Assembly (NCBI GenBank): GCA_041736465.1
Contig: JBGSTO010000462.1
Span: 248,001-312,000 of the forward strand
Origin: JAJUJL01 sp041736465
GTDB taxonomy: Bacteria > Chloroflexota > Anaerolineae > Anaerolineales > UBA4823
Direction: 5' to 3'
DNA length: 64,000 bases
The position numbers and the translations under genes are program-made. The notes beneath the pieces were generated by a model that saw only the letters and a program-made list of their open reading frames with translations, was not told where the DNA came from and searched no databases. This document shows, piece after piece, positions 1 through 9,480 of this stretch (its first letter is position 1; each line of letters begins with the position of its first letter).

Positions 1-2
1 CC

Positions 3-878
3 TGGTTGGTTGATAGTACCCTGGCTGCCAGGCGAGTGCACGCCCTTGCGCAAAAAGACGCCGCACACCTGGCGGTTGGCGGCATTGAAGAGGGCATCTG
101 GGTGAGCCAGGATGGAGGACAAAACTGGCAGCCTGCCACCGGGCCGGATGGTGAAGGGCTGGCCTGCCTCTCGCTTGCCTGGGAGGCGGAAGGTCTGTTG
201 GCGGCTTGCGCCGGCGGGCTGTTATCGATCGGACTCAATAAGACCGGTTATGAGCCGCTGGACGGAAGCATTATTACGCTTGCTGCCTGCCGGCAGAAAG
301 TCTGGGCAGGCGGCTTGGATGGCAGCCTGTGGAGCAAACCGCGCGGCGGCGGTGAGTGGCAGCAGGCGAATTCACCCTGCCGCGGAGCGGTGATATCTAT
401 CACCTGCCAGGATGGCGCCGGGCAGGGCGGCTCGATGCTGGTCGCCAGCCAGAATGATGCCAACCGCAGCCTGGAATTCTGGCGCAGCGACGACCAGGGC
501 GGGACGTGGGTGCAGCAAGGTGCCGAACCGAGTGCCAGCACGGCAGTGCGCAGCGCCTTCCTGGATGGTAGATGGTTTGTGGCCTCAGGCTCGAAGCTGC
601 TGACTGCAGCACCCCATGGCTGGCAGCGGGCAACCGTCAGCGGTGAAGATGCGCCGGTCAGTGCGCTCCTGGCGCTGCCATCTATTGGTTTGATCGCTGC
701 CACCTCGGACAGACTGCTTTTCACGAGCGATGGACTCGAGTGGAAAAGGCTGCCGTGCGAGATGGCCGAATTTGGGATCGCAGACCTTCATTTGCTATCC
801 AGCAGCCCGAGCGAGGCGGATGTGCGTGGAATAACCAGCGATGGGAAATTCTTTGTTCTCAAGATCTTCACAGCATGA
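3..878 (+). CDS. Beta-propeller (BNR/Asp-box-like) protein, 5' end outside the window
   Basis: The reading frame is open to the left edge, so the true start lies upstream; the TTG near base 6 is not a convincing start. About 290 residues are visible. Recurrent Asp-box-like segments (VSQDGGQNWQ, RSDDQGGTWVQ, FTSDGLEWKR) alternate with small-residue strands such as LWAGGLDGSLW-type blades, the pattern of BNR/sortilin/YCF48-like propellers. Such domains usually form secreted or surface binding scaffolds, but no catalytic residues or specific ligand can be named. It is followed at once by a strong terminator and is convergent with the lipoprotein gene, so it belongs to a unit starting outside the window. 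Function unknown; the fold call is moderately secure. Confidence 0.6.
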   Translation, partial: WLVDSTLAARRVHALAQKDAAHLAVGGIEEGIWVSQDGGQNWQPATGPDGEGLACLSLAWEAEGLLAACAGGLLSIGLNKTGYEPLDGSIITLAACRQKVWAGGLDGSLWSKPRGGGEWQQANSPCRGAVISITCQDGAGQGGSMLVASQNDANRSLEFWRSDDQGGTWVQQGAEPSASTAVRSAFLDGRWFVASGSKLLTAAPHGWQRATVSGEDAPVSALLALPSIGLIAATSDRLLFTSDGLEWKRLPCEMAEFGIADLHLLSSSPSEADVRGITSDGKFFVLKIFTA

Positions 879-894
879 AAGGGGTCGAGATAAG

Positions 895-930
895 AAAAGC
901 CGCCTGACTTTTAATCGGGCGGCTTTTTTG
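895..930. terminator. Rho-independent terminator, probably bidirectional
   Basis: The stem GCCGCCTGA / TCGGGCGGC is flanked by an A-run on the left and a T-run on the right, so it can end transcription on both strands. It lies between two convergent genes, which fits a shared terminator. Confidence 0.85.
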
Positions 931-962
931 TTATCCTATGGCTTTCTAAACACGAAAAACCA

Positions 963-2162
963 TCAGCGCTTGATGTGGGGCACAAGCCAGAAAGCCTCAT
1001 CTTCTCTGTAGTCGCCGTTGGCTGTCACAGTCAGAATGAACTTGACTTCCTTGCCTGCCAGAGAGTTCAGATTAACGTCGATGCGCGTGATGCTGCCGTC
1101 GTAGACTTCATTCCACTCGCCCAGGTTCTTTACCGCGCCATCACCAATCCTGTAATCCAGCCGGAAGAGCACGTCGCATTTTTCTGCGTCTTTCAGGCAG
1201 CCGACGTCCGCCAGGAAGCGATCGCCGGATTTGACATTGACTGCCGGATAGGTTCCGGTGATCCAGCCGCCATCTTCCATCTCAGGATTGGTCCACAGGG
1301 CAGGTTCGTTCTCGGTGCGGTTTTCTTGCTCAGGGCGATCGAGGCGCCGGACGAATCCAGAAGGCTCAGAGCCAGCACCGGGACAAGGCAGCGTGCGGGC
1401 GCTGCTTTGCCAGGTAGCAGAGCAGTAGTTGGCTACGAAATCGTAGACTACGCCGCTTTTGACCTCACGCACTTCGATCTTCACCCAGAAGGAAGATTTG
1501 GCGCTGGAGCCTACGCCGAAGGTATTCCCCTCCTCATCGCTCAGCAGCCAATTCCCCTGGTATTCACCGCTGCTGGTAGGTGCGACCAGATCGACAGCGA
1601 TCTGGATGCTGTCACCTGGCAAAACCTCCTGGTCGATCGCCATCGTGTCTGGACCATCCATCTGGTCTCCTCTTGAAAAGACCAGCTCGTAATCTTCGCT
1701 CCAGGTGCAGGTGCCAACGTTCTCCAATTCCCAGATTTTTACGAAGGCTTCGCCTGGACTCATGCGCGTGCCATCGGGAATGCTGACATCCTCGACGAAA
1801 CGGGCAGCGTTACACGGCTTTTCAGGGGTCGCGGTGGCAACAATGATGGGTGTCAGGGTTGGAAGCGGAGATGCGGTTGGAAAGGGCGTGGAGGTGGCAG
1901 GAGGCGCCAGGGTTGGAAGCGGCAGCGGTGTATCTACGGCAGCTCCAGGTGTATCCGTCGGGGGCAGCACTACCTGTGTCGCGGCGGCATCCAGCTCAGC
2001 CTTGGTGAGCTGCGCAACCAGCGTCTGGGCAGCCTGGGTGTACAGCGGCGCAGTATCAGCGGTTGCCAACGGAACGGGCGTTGGAAGTGGCAAACCACAA
2101 GCCAGGACCCCCAGCAGCAGAGCTGCTATTCCCAGAAATAACTTAACAGGTTTACGGTTCAT
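963..2162 (-). CDS. Lipoprotein with NBR1-like (FW) Ig-fold domain
   Basis: 399 residues. The N-terminus is a lipoprotein signal (hydrophobic residues 8-21, lipobox ending A21-C22), then a Thr/Pro-rich linker to about residue 110. A four-Trp NBR1-type Ig-like domain follows around residues 115-230 (FVEDVSIPDGTRMSPGE, WELENVGTCTW, LSDEEGNTFGVG). The C-terminal 160 residues look like a beta-sandwich of no family I recognise. It should be anchored outside the cytoplasmic membrane; FW domains are protein-binding modules, partner unknown. Its ATG overlaps the fdhA stop (ATGA), so it is probably co-translated with the formate dehydrogenase operon. The segment LYTQAAQTLVAQLT recurs in the lipoprotein at 51.7 kb. 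Confidence 0.8.
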   Translation of the reverse strand: MNRKPVKLFLGIAALLLGVLACGLPLPTPVPLATADTAPLYTQAAQTLVAQLTKAELDAAATQVVLPPTDTPGAAVDTPLPLPTLAPPATSTPFPTASPLPTLTPIIVATATPEKPCNAARFVEDVSIPDGTRMSPGEAFVKIWELENVGTCTWSEDYELVFSRGDQMDGPDTMAIDQEVLPGDSIQIAVDLVAPTSSGEYQGNWLLSDEEGNTFGVGSSAKSSFWVKIEVREVKSGVVYDFVANYCSATWQSSARTLPCPGAGSEPSGFVRRLDRPEQENRTENEPALWTNPEMEDGGWITGTYPAVNVKSGDRFLADVGCLKDAEKCDVLFRLDYRIGDGAVKNLGEWNEVYDGSITRIDVNLNSLAGKEVKFILTVTANGDYREDEAFWLVPHIKR

Positions 2163-4933
2163 AGCGCCTCCACCTTAACCGCACAAATTTTGTATTCAGG
2201 AATCTTTGCCACCGGATCCAGGGCTGCCAGAGTCAGCTCATTGGCAGGTGATTCCGGGAAGTGAAAGTTGGCATATATCATGCCGGGCGGGACACGCTCT
2301 GTGATCCAGGCCTGTGCTTCGATGCTCCCCCGGCGGGAAGTAACCCTGACCCTGCGATTGCCGTTCAGCCCCAGTCGTTGGGCATCATCGGGATTGAGTT
2401 CGATCAAAGACTGGTCGTAGATGGCCATCAATCCTTTTGCACGGCGAGTCATTTGCCCACCATGCCAGTGATACAGCACGCGCCCGGTGCTCAGCAGCAT
2501 TGGATAGTCATTGTCGGGAAGCTCCGCAGGAGGAACATGTTCGATGGGCATGAAGCGCCCTCTTCCGCGAGTAAATTGACCGATATGCAGGATGGGTGTG
2601 CCGGGGTGGGCGGCGTCTTTCACCGGCCACTGCAGCCGCTCCCCATTCTCTAGGCGCTGGTGGGAAACCCCTGCGTAGCTCGGTGTGAGGGCTGCTGCCT
2701 CCTCGAGGATTTCTGCGGCGCTGGTGTAATTCCAGCCGGCAAATGGGGCTTCTTTGGGCTGGCGCGGCCCGGCTGCGAGCATCCGGATTGCCAGATCAGC
2801 GGTGATCTGCCAATCCGGGCGGGTTTCACCCAGGGGCTGGATTGCCTGGCGAACCATCTGCACCCGCCGTTCCGTATTGGTGAAGGTGCCGGTTTTCTCC
2901 GCAAAGCTGACGCCGGGGAGGAGGACGTCGGCGTAAACCGATGTTTCACTGGGGAAAAGCTCCTGCAGCACGATGAAGTCGCAGGTTTCAAGGCAGTGCC
3001 GGATATGGTTGGTGTCCGGATCGCTCATCACCGGGTCTTCACCGAGAATGTACAATGCTTTAACTTTCCCCTCACCTGCAGCAGGGATCATCTCGGTGAC
3101 CGTGAGACCGACCTGATCGGGGAGCGGCACACCCCAGGCGGCTTCGAATTTCTCGCGGGCCGCGGGCAGCGTCACCGGTTGGTAGCCCGGATAAACGTTT
3201 GGCAGTCCGCCCATATCGCAGGCGCCTTGAACGTTGTTTTGACCGCGCAGCGGGTTGACGCCGCCGCCGGGAACGCCCATGTTCCCGAGCAGCATCTGCA
3301 AATTGGCGAGATCCATTACATTGCGCACACCGACGATGTGCTGGGTGATCCCCATTGCCCACATGACCGCCATCGGTTTGTGCTGAGACAATATCTGTGC
3401 CGCGGTGTACAAATCTTCAATGGAAATGCCCGTGATCTCAGCGCAGGTGTGTGGATCGTAGGTTTCGAGTACCTGGCGGAATTCGTCAAAACCTTCAGTC
3501 CGCTCGTCAATGAACTGCTTATCTTCCCATCCATTTGCGAGGATGATGTGCATCAACCCGTTGAGTAGGGCTACGTCGGTTCCGGGACGGTGGCGCAGAT
3601 GCAGGGTAGCGAATTCGGTGATGTCGATGCGCCGCGGGTCGGCGACGACGAGCTTTACGCCGCGCTGGAGCACGGCCTGGCGGATCATACTGCCGAAGAC
3701 GGGATGCTGCTCGGTGGTATTCGAACCGATGATCAACATGGCCTGCGCATGCCGGGCAATATCATCCATTGAGTTGGACATGGCGCCCGATCCGAAGGAA
3801 GTGGCCAGACCGGCCACGGTGCTGGAGTGTCAGAGACGGGCGCAGTGGTCGATCGAATTTGTCCCGATGACCTGCCTGGCAAATTTGTTCATCAGGTAGT
3901 TTTCTTCATTCAGGCATTTGGCCGAGGTGAGCACACCAATGCTGTTCGGGCCGTGCTGGTCGCGCGCCTGGCGCAGCTTTTCGGCAGTGATGCCCAGGGC
4001 GGTGTCCCAGTCGACTTCAACCCACTCTCCGCGATCATGTTCTGGACGCGGCAGCCCTTGCAGCAGATATTGGCGCACCAACGGTCGCAGGACACGATCA
4101 GGATGGTGCACAAAATCGTATCCGTAGCGTCCCTTGACGCACAGGTGCATGCCGTTCACGGGGGCTGCGGGATTGGAGGTGACCCGCAGGATGCGGCCTC
4201 CGGGCACGTCATCTTTGATGTTCAGGTCAAACTGGCAGCCAACCCCGCAGTATGTGCAGGTGGTCATTACCTTGCGATCCGGCGCGCCCTGCCCAACCGA
4301 CATTTTATTGTCCAAAGCTCCAGTCGGGCAGTACGCAACGCAAGCGCCGCAAGATTCACAGCGTGCTTCCAGCATGTCAACCCCGGCGCCGGCGATAATT
4401 TGAGTATCGTGACCACGCTCGCCAACTCCCCAAACGAAGCGTCCCTGGATCTCTGCACAGGCGCGCACGCAGCGGGTGCATAAGATGCATTTGTTGAAGT
4501 CTACCCACACCACCGGGTTCGGGTCGCTGTCCACCTGGAAACGGGCCTGGGGGCGAGCAGCTTTCGGCAAGCTTACCTGGTACTGCTGTACCCAGTGCAT
4601 GAACTCATTGTCTTGGGGACGATCCCCCAGGGCATATCCGGAATCGTAGTAATTTTGCAGCAGCAGCTCCAGTACCAGATGCCGGGTCTGGATCACGGTT
4701 GGGGTTTCGGTATGCACCACCATGCCTTCTGAGATGGGGGTTGTGCAGGCTGCGGATTGCCCGCGCCATTTTTCGATCTCTACCATGCACAGGCGGCAGG
4801 AGCCAACCGGAGACAGGTCTTTGTGATAGCACAAGGTCGGAATGCTGATACCATTTTCTTGGGCGGCTTCTAATATGGTCTTGCCAGGTGCGGCAGTTAC
4901 CGGCTGATTATTGATGGTTAGTTTGATGTCCAT
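2159..4933 (-). CDS. fdhA: NAD-linked formate dehydrogenase, molybdopterin subunit, selenocysteine-containing
   Basis: Oxidises formate to CO2 at a Mo/W-bis-MGD centre, passing electrons through Fe-S clusters to the NuoEF-type partner. Read through the in-frame TGA at 3832-3830 the protein has 924 residues. Domains: [2Fe-2S] plant-type ferredoxin (C35, C46, C49, C63), His/Cys cluster region, two [4Fe-4S] motifs (CILCTRCVRAC, CESCGACVAYC), the catalytic domain's own cluster (CTYCGVGC), then molybdopterin domains. Context at the TGA is DHCARL-U-HSSTVAGLAT, matching known Sec-type FdhA active sites, so Sec would be residue 368. The start is taken at the ATG at 4933, preceded by a GAGAG-type Shine-Dalgarno, rather than an upstream TTG at 4960. 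An automatic caller would split it into two genes (3830-4960 and 2159-3817). Confidence 0.95.
3801..3832 (-). promoter_or_regulatory. Selenocysteine UGA codon with bacterial SECIS hairpin
   Basis: On the minus strand the TGA (3832-3830) is followed after 12 nt by a perfect hairpin, GTGGCC - GGTCT - GGCCAC (3817-3801). The GGUCU apical loop and the spacing from the UGA match the E. coli fdhF SECIS, whose loop is AGGUCU and binds SelB. The downstream frame stays open and encodes conserved FdhA sequence. Confidence 0.93.
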
Positions 4934-4960
4934 GTGTGTTTCTCTCGTTTGATGATGCAA

Positions 4961-6709
4961 TCAATGGCCGTTCGATTGGATTGCAGCCTGGAACGCAGGT
5001 TCGAAATGCGCCATGGCTGAGTGCACGGGTATGGCTACCGATTGGCCCAGTCCGCAGAACGAGGCTTGCTTCATCACCTCGGCAAGCAGGTGCAGGCGTT
5101 TAAGATCCCCTGGCAGACCTTGCCTTGAAGCCAGGCGATCCAAAATTACCAGGGACTGGTGGGTGCCGTTGCGGCATGGAGTGCATTTTCCACACGACTC
5201 GATTGCAAAAAAGTGCAGCAGCTCGCGCAAGAAAGCCACCGGTGAGACGCTCTGGTCGCAGATCAAGAAAGCGCCTGCACCCAGCGAGACACCTTTGCTT
5301 GCCGATGCATAATCGATAGGCACGTCCATCAGGCTCTCAGGAACCAGTGTACCGGCAGCTCCGCCGGTCAAGGCAAAATGAAAGCTTGAGCCAGGCTGCA
5401 TACCGCCGCCAAATTCATTGATTGCCTGGCGCAGAGTGATGCCGAATGGGGCTTCGAACAAACCGGGACGGTTGATATGCCCCAAAATCATATAGAGCTT
5501 CGTTCCGGGGGTCGGGCCGCTGCTCAAGCCTCGGTACCAGGCGCCCCCGTTGCGCAGAATTGCCGGCACAGCGGCATAAGACTCCACATTGTTCACCAGG
5601 GTGGGCTTGCCCTGGTAGCCATAGCTGGGAGGGTAAGGCGGGCGAAAACGCGGTTCGCCGCGCTTGGCTTCCAGCGATTCGATCAGGGCAGTCTCCTCAC
5701 CGCAAATGTAGGCGCCGGCGCCGCGATGCACATGCACATGGAATGAAAAACCAGAGCCCTGGATGTTTTCACCCAGCCAACCAGCCTGTTCAGCCTGCCG
5801 GATGGCGTTCTCCAGGCGTTGTGACTGGTGTTCGTATTCACCGCGAATGTAGATATAGGCTTCTTCTGCGCCGGTGGAATAGCCTGCGATAGCCATGCCT
5901 TCTAAAATTTGGTGCGGGTTTGTATCGATCAATACCCGATCTTTGAAAATCAGTGGTTCGGATTCGTCTGCATTGCAGATGATATATTTGGGATGTTTGT
6001 CCGCCTGGGCGACGAATCGCCATTTACGACCAACCGGGAAACCGGCTCCACCGCGCCCGGTGAGGCCGGAGGCCTCAACTTCGGACAAGGCTTGCTCTGG
6101 GGTGCCGGCAAGCGCATTGCCAAGGCCCTGATAGGCATCCAGCGCCAGGGCGCTGGCGAGCGAGTCCGGATCGATTTTGCCCGCTTGCGCCATCATCACG
6201 CGCAGCTCTCCGGGCAGAGCCTGAGAGTAATCGGTGGGTATGCCGCGAAAACCATTTGGGATTTGACTTGCAGTCTCTGTCGAGAGTGGACCAGCCTGAT
6301 CAACACCGACCAGGGCGGCAGGGGCGCGATCACACAATCCCAGGCAGCTGCTGCGCTCCACCCGCCAGTTATCTCCCAACTGCGCCTCGAGAAGCTGCCG
6401 CAAGAGCGGGGCGCCCTTCATCCAGCATACCGGTCCATCACACACACGCACCACCTGCGGTTGTTCACCTGCTGGCAGCGCTTCCTTCACGCCCAGCATC
6501 GTATAGAAGGTTGCGATACCGTAGGCGCGCGCATCGGGAATATGCAAGGCACGGCTGACATCGCTGATCAGCTCCCTGGTCAGACCACCGTGCTGCTCCT
6601 GCACATCGCGCAGCACTTCCAATGCAGCGTGTGGATCGCTATCGTGTTTTTTCGCGATTTCTACAACCGATGTGTTGGCTGGACGGTAGCGAATTTTTCG
6701 ATTGGTCAT
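4961..6709 (-). CDS. NuoE-NuoF fusion, NADH-binding diaphorase subunit of the formate dehydrogenase
   Basis: 582 residues joining two complex-I-type modules. Residues about 10-140 are the 24-kDa NuoE thioredoxin-like [2Fe-2S] domain with C90, C95, C122, C126. The rest is the 51-kDa NuoF domain: FMN/NAD site (GRGGAGFPVGRKW, ICNADESEP), SLBB region, and the [4Fe-4S] site C506-x2-C509-x2-C512 ... C552. It would accept electrons from FdhA and reduce NAD+. Its stop codon abuts fdhA, and fdhD lies 21 nt upstream, giving fdhD-nuoEF-fdhA. A GGAGAG Shine-Dalgarno precedes the ATG. The fusion is known in formate dehydrogenases and bifurcating hydrogenases; whether this complex bifurcates cannot be read from sequence alone. 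Confidence 0.92.
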   Translation of the reverse strand: MTNRKIRYRPANTSVVEIAKKHDSDPHAALEVLRDVQEQHGGLTRELISDVSRALHIPDARAYGIATFYTMLGVKEALPAGEQPQVVRVCDGPVCWMKGAPLLRQLLEAQLGDNWRVERSSCLGLCDRAPAALVGVDQAGPLSTETASQIPNGFRGIPTDYSQALPGELRVMMAQAGKIDPDSLASALALDAYQGLGNALAGTPEQALSEVEASGLTGRGGAGFPVGRKWRFVAQADKHPKYIICNADESEPLIFKDRVLIDTNPHQILEGMAIAGYSTGAEEAYIYIRGEYEHQSQRLENAIRQAEQAGWLGENIQGSGFSFHVHVHRGAGAYICGEETALIESLEAKRGEPRFRPPYPPSYGYQGKPTLVNNVESYAAVPAILRNGGAWYRGLSSGPTPGTKLYMILGHINRPGLFEAPFGITLRQAINEFGGGMQPGSSFHFALTGGAAGTLVPESLMDVPIDYASASKGVSLGAGAFLICDQSVSPVAFLRELLHFFAIESCGKCTPCRNGTHQSLVILDRLASRQGLPGDLKRLHLLAEVMKQASFCGLGQSVAIPVHSAMAHFEPAFQAAIQSNGH

Positions 6710-6730
6710 AAAGGTTCTCTCCGATGAGGG

Positions 6731-7585
6731 TTATTCAGGTTTATGGTGTCCATTTTTGGGAATTTTTAGAGGTGCGGATAGCTCAAGTTCACCCAGACCA
6801 GTCAGGAGTTCAGGATGGGAGTACAGGGTAAAACGGTCACGTCGAGCATAGCCGATCAGGGCTATCGCGTGGCGCTTCGCCAGCTCGATCGAAAGCGAGC
6901 TTGGGGAAGTGCGCGAAATTACCACGGATACGCCCATGCGCCTTGATTTCTGCAGCATCTCTGAACTGATCCTGCCAGTGGTGATGATCACCCGCCGGTT
7001 CAGCGGAGTCTGTTCCAATAAAAGCCGCCCTGCGATTTTATCCAGGGTATTGTGACGCCCGATATCTTCAGTAATGATCACAAGTTTCTCGCCGTCACTC
7101 AAGGCTGAGGTGTGAACGCCGCCTGATGCCCGGTAGAGGGTTTGGGACTGCAGCAGCAGTTCCATCAGATGCCCTACCTGGCTGGCAGGCATTGCCACAG
7201 ATGGCAAAGCACTATCGTAGACGGTCGAATCTTCCATCTCGACAGAGGTGACACCCCCTGTGCAGCCCGAGGTGCGCCGCCAGCGATCTGGTTTTTCGAC
7301 CGAATGATGCAGCCAGACATCGACATTGTCCCCTGAAGCGCACAAGCGCACATCTGCGATTTCATTCTGTGTGGTTATAACGCCTTCGTTGTATAAGAAG
7401 CCGACCGCCATAGGTTCTAAATCAACCGGTGTGCACATAAATGTCAACCAGACATCGCCATTCACGGTGAGGGAGACCGGCGTCTCGACAATCACATCGC
7501 CGTTCTGTTTGTGGACACCGCCCGGGCCATACTGCCAATATTCGTGAAGTTGTTTAGGACTCTGCATACCTTTACTCTTCGTCAT
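6731..7585 (-). CDS. fdhD: Formate dehydrogenase accessory sulfurtransferase FdhD
   Basis: 284 residues. FdhD moves sulfur from IscS to the molybdenum cofactor before its insertion into FdhA. Family signatures visible: VETPVSLTVNG, CTPVDLEPMAVGFLYNEGV, TEDIGRHNTLDKIAG and TTGRISSEMLQK. The active-site loop reads TSGCTGG with a single Cys (C108) rather than the CxxC of E. coli FdhD. It is the first gene of the fdh operon and is divergent from ppk2. The start is the ATG at 7585; an ATG at 7567 is a possible alternative. Confidence 0.93.
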   Translation of the reverse strand: MTKSKGMQSPKQLHEYWQYGPGGVHKQNGDVIVETPVSLTVNGDVWLTFMCTPVDLEPMAVGFLYNEGVITTQNEIADVRLCASGDNVDVWLHHSVEKPDRWRRTSGCTGGVTSVEMEDSTVYDSALPSVAMPASQVGHLMELLLQSQTLYRASGGVHTSALSDGEKLVIITEDIGRHNTLDKIAGRLLLEQTPLNRRVIITTGRISSEMLQKSRRMGVSVVISRTSPSSLSIELAKRHAIALIGYARRDRFTLYSHPELLTGLGELELSAPLKIPKNGHHKPE

Positions 7586-7763
7586 TCATCATATATCGGA
7601 TACCGTTTAAAGTCTATATGTATTGTACTCCGGTTTTTTGCTACCTTTACCCGGTTGATTTGCTGCGAATGAGGCGCTGATGCAGAGGCGCACAAGTCTC
7701 TACCGGCGCGGTTCCTGAGCATGTATGGTAAGATAAATTAACTCACCGGGCGTGGAGGTATTA
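7586..7763. promoter_or_regulatory. Divergent intergenic region between fdhD and ppk2
   Basis: This must hold promoters for both directions. A TGGAGG Shine-Dalgarno at 7753-7758, 5 nt before the ATG at 7764, sets the ppk2 start. The minus strand has AT-rich -10-like hexamers (TACAAT, TATGAT) upstream of fdhD, but no convincing -35, so promoter positions are not assigned. Confidence 0.5.
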
Positions 7764-8600
7764 ATGAGCCAAAAAATAGATCCTACCAGCATTGAGAAGC
7801 GCTACCGGGTCGAACCCGGCAGTACCATACAATTGGATGAGTGGGATTCCTCCGATAGTGCGGGTTTCGATGGCGGCAAAGAAGATGGCAGGCGCTATCT
7901 GACAAAGCTTAATCAACAGCTCGAGATACTGCAGGAACTGCTGTTTGCAGAACACAAACACAGGGTGTTGGTGGTGCTGCAGGGCATGGATACCAGCGGA
8001 AAAGATGGCGTTATCCGGCATGTCTTCGAAGGTGTGAACCCACAGGGGGTACGAGTAGCGAGCTTCAAAGTGCCAACGCCGGAGGAACTGGATCACGATT
8101 ACTTGTGGCGTGTGCACCAACAAACGCCTGGTAAGGGCGAGATCGTGATCTTTAACCGCAGCCATTACGAGGATGTACTGGTCGTGAGAGTGCACGAGCT
8201 GGTGCCGGAGGAGATATGGTCTCGCCGCTATGAGCAGATCAACGCTTTCGAGAGCCTGCTGGCTGAAGAAGGAACGATCATTCTGAAATTTTTCCTGCAC
8301 ATCAGCAAGGCAGAGCAGAAAGCCCGGCTGCAAGCCCGCCTGGATGATGCCACCAAGCATTGGAAGTTCAGCCTGGGTGATCTCAAAGAACGCAAGCGCT
8401 GGCAGGATTACCAGCAAGCGTATGAAGACGTGCTTGCCAAAACCAGCAGCCGGCATGCGCCCTGGTACATCGTGCCATCAGATCGCAAATGGTTCCGCAA
8501 CCTGGTCATCGGCAGTGTGCTGTTGGAGCAGTTGAATGCTTTGAATATGAGCTACCCGGAGTCAAAGGACGATCTGAGCCAGGTAGAGATCGAGGATTAG
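7764..8600 (+). CDS. ppk2: Polyphosphate kinase 2 family, class III-like (polyP:nucleotide phosphotransferase)
   Basis: 278 residues from the ATG after TGGAGG; a GTG 12 nt upstream would place the start over the Shine-Dalgarno. PPK2 enzymes transfer phosphate between polyphosphate and nucleotides. Visible: Walker A GMDTSGKDG (about residue 76), VNPQGVRVASFKVPTPEELDHDYLWR, and the Walker B/lid region IVIFNRSHYEDVLVVRVH. The VNPQG...ELDHDYLWR wording resembles class III enzymes, which can make ADP and ATP from AMP, but class assignment needs a tree. Single gene, convergent with the phosphoesterase 27 nt away. Confidence 0.92.
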   Translation: MSQKIDPTSIEKRYRVEPGSTIQLDEWDSSDSAGFDGGKEDGRRYLTKLNQQLEILQELLFAEHKHRVLVVLQGMDTSGKDGVIRHVFEGVNPQGVRVASFKVPTPEELDHDYLWRVHQQTPGKGEIVIFNRSHYEDVLVVRVHELVPEEIWSRRYEQINAFESLLAEEGTIILKFFLHISKAEQKARLQARLDDATKHWKFSLGDLKERKRWQDYQQAYEDVLAKTSSRHAPWYIVPSDRKWFRNLVIGSVLLEQLNALNMSYPESKDDLSQVEIED

Positions 8601-8627
8601 ACCCTCAACCGGCAACCTGGAAAGCGC

Positions 8628-9464
8628 TCAAGACAAACCCAGCTCGGATAAATATTTATCCACAGACTGCATCCCGTCCAGGGCGCCGCTCTCGACTGCT
8701 GATTGGTAGCGGACCACCCAACCATAAATCAACGAACAGGCGCTGCGCAGCTCCATCAGCGCCAGGGCAGCCATCGGCCCGGCTTGCTCAAGGTAGCCGC
8801 TGCGCGAGAAATCATTTTCGGTAGCGCTGCGGTCGTACTCCACGCGGGCAATACCCGCCTGCCACCCGCTGCCAGGCTGCCAGGTGAGGCGTGCATAGGC
8901 TGGTCGCTCATCCAAATCGAATGGAAGCCCGCAAGAGCCGGCATTTACAATCAAGGCGCCGTTCAACGAGCGGATCAACGGGCGATGTGTATGTCCAACG
9001 CACAGCAGCGCCGGAGTAGGGGAAATCAGCTCACGCAGCTTGCGGTCAGAAGTCTCCGGGTAGATACCATCCCGGTTGCCGCGCATCGAGGCATGCACAA
9101 CCCGCGCTTCCAGGTTATCTGGCGAGAAGAAAGCCTGTTGGAAGGGCATCGCCTCCAGGGCAGCGATGCGATTCTGCAATTGCAGCTGGGTCCAGTGTGT
9201 GAACAGCTCCAAAGGCGTTGACGGTGGAGCCGAGTGTTTGTGATGCTCCAACAGCAGATCCTCATGGTTGCCGCGCACCAGACGCCAGTCGTTGGTGCGG
9301 ACGCGCTCAAGGACATAATCCAGGCATTCCAATGGATGAGGGCCGCGATTGACGATATCCCCGCCCACGACCACGTGATCTGGCTGCCAGGCGTCAATAT
9401 CCTGGGCTACCGCCGATAGTGCGGGGAAATTTGCGTGGATGTCTGTTAAGACAGCAACCTTCAT
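8628..9464 (-). CDS. Calcineurin-like metallophosphoesterase (MJ0936/YfcE type)
   Basis: The start is the ATG at 9464 (MKVAVLTD), giving 278 residues; an in-frame upstream extension of 45 residues is Ser/Arg-rich and non-conserved. Two-metal phosphoesterase motifs are complete: TDIHANFPAL, GGDIVNRGPHP, RGNHEDLL, and GHTHRP. The family includes phosphodiesterases and nucleotide phosphatases; the substrate here is unknown. It starts 16 nt after the ABC exporter gene ends, so it may be the last gene of that operon. Confidence 0.88.
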   Translation of the reverse strand: MKVAVLTDIHANFPALSAVAQDIDAWQPDHVVVGGDIVNRGPHPLECLDYVLERVRTNDWRLVRGNHEDLLLEHHKHSAPPSTPLELFTHWTQLQLQNRIAALEAMPFQQAFFSPDNLEARVVHASMRGNRDGIYPETSDRKLRELISPTPALLCVGHTHRPLIRSLNGALIVNAGSCGLPFDLDERPAYARLTWQPGSGWQAGIARVEYDRSATENDFSRSGYLEQAGPMAALALMELRSACSLIYGWVVRYQSAVESGALDGMQSVDKYLSELGLS

Positions 9465-9480
9465 GGTCTTAAATGACGTG

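Noticed and set aside
2159..3817. A separate 552-residue molybdopterin oxidoreductase gene starting at a GTG
   Set aside because: The apparent start lies just after the Sec UGA; the protein is the C-terminal part of fdhA and lacks its own ribosome-binding site.
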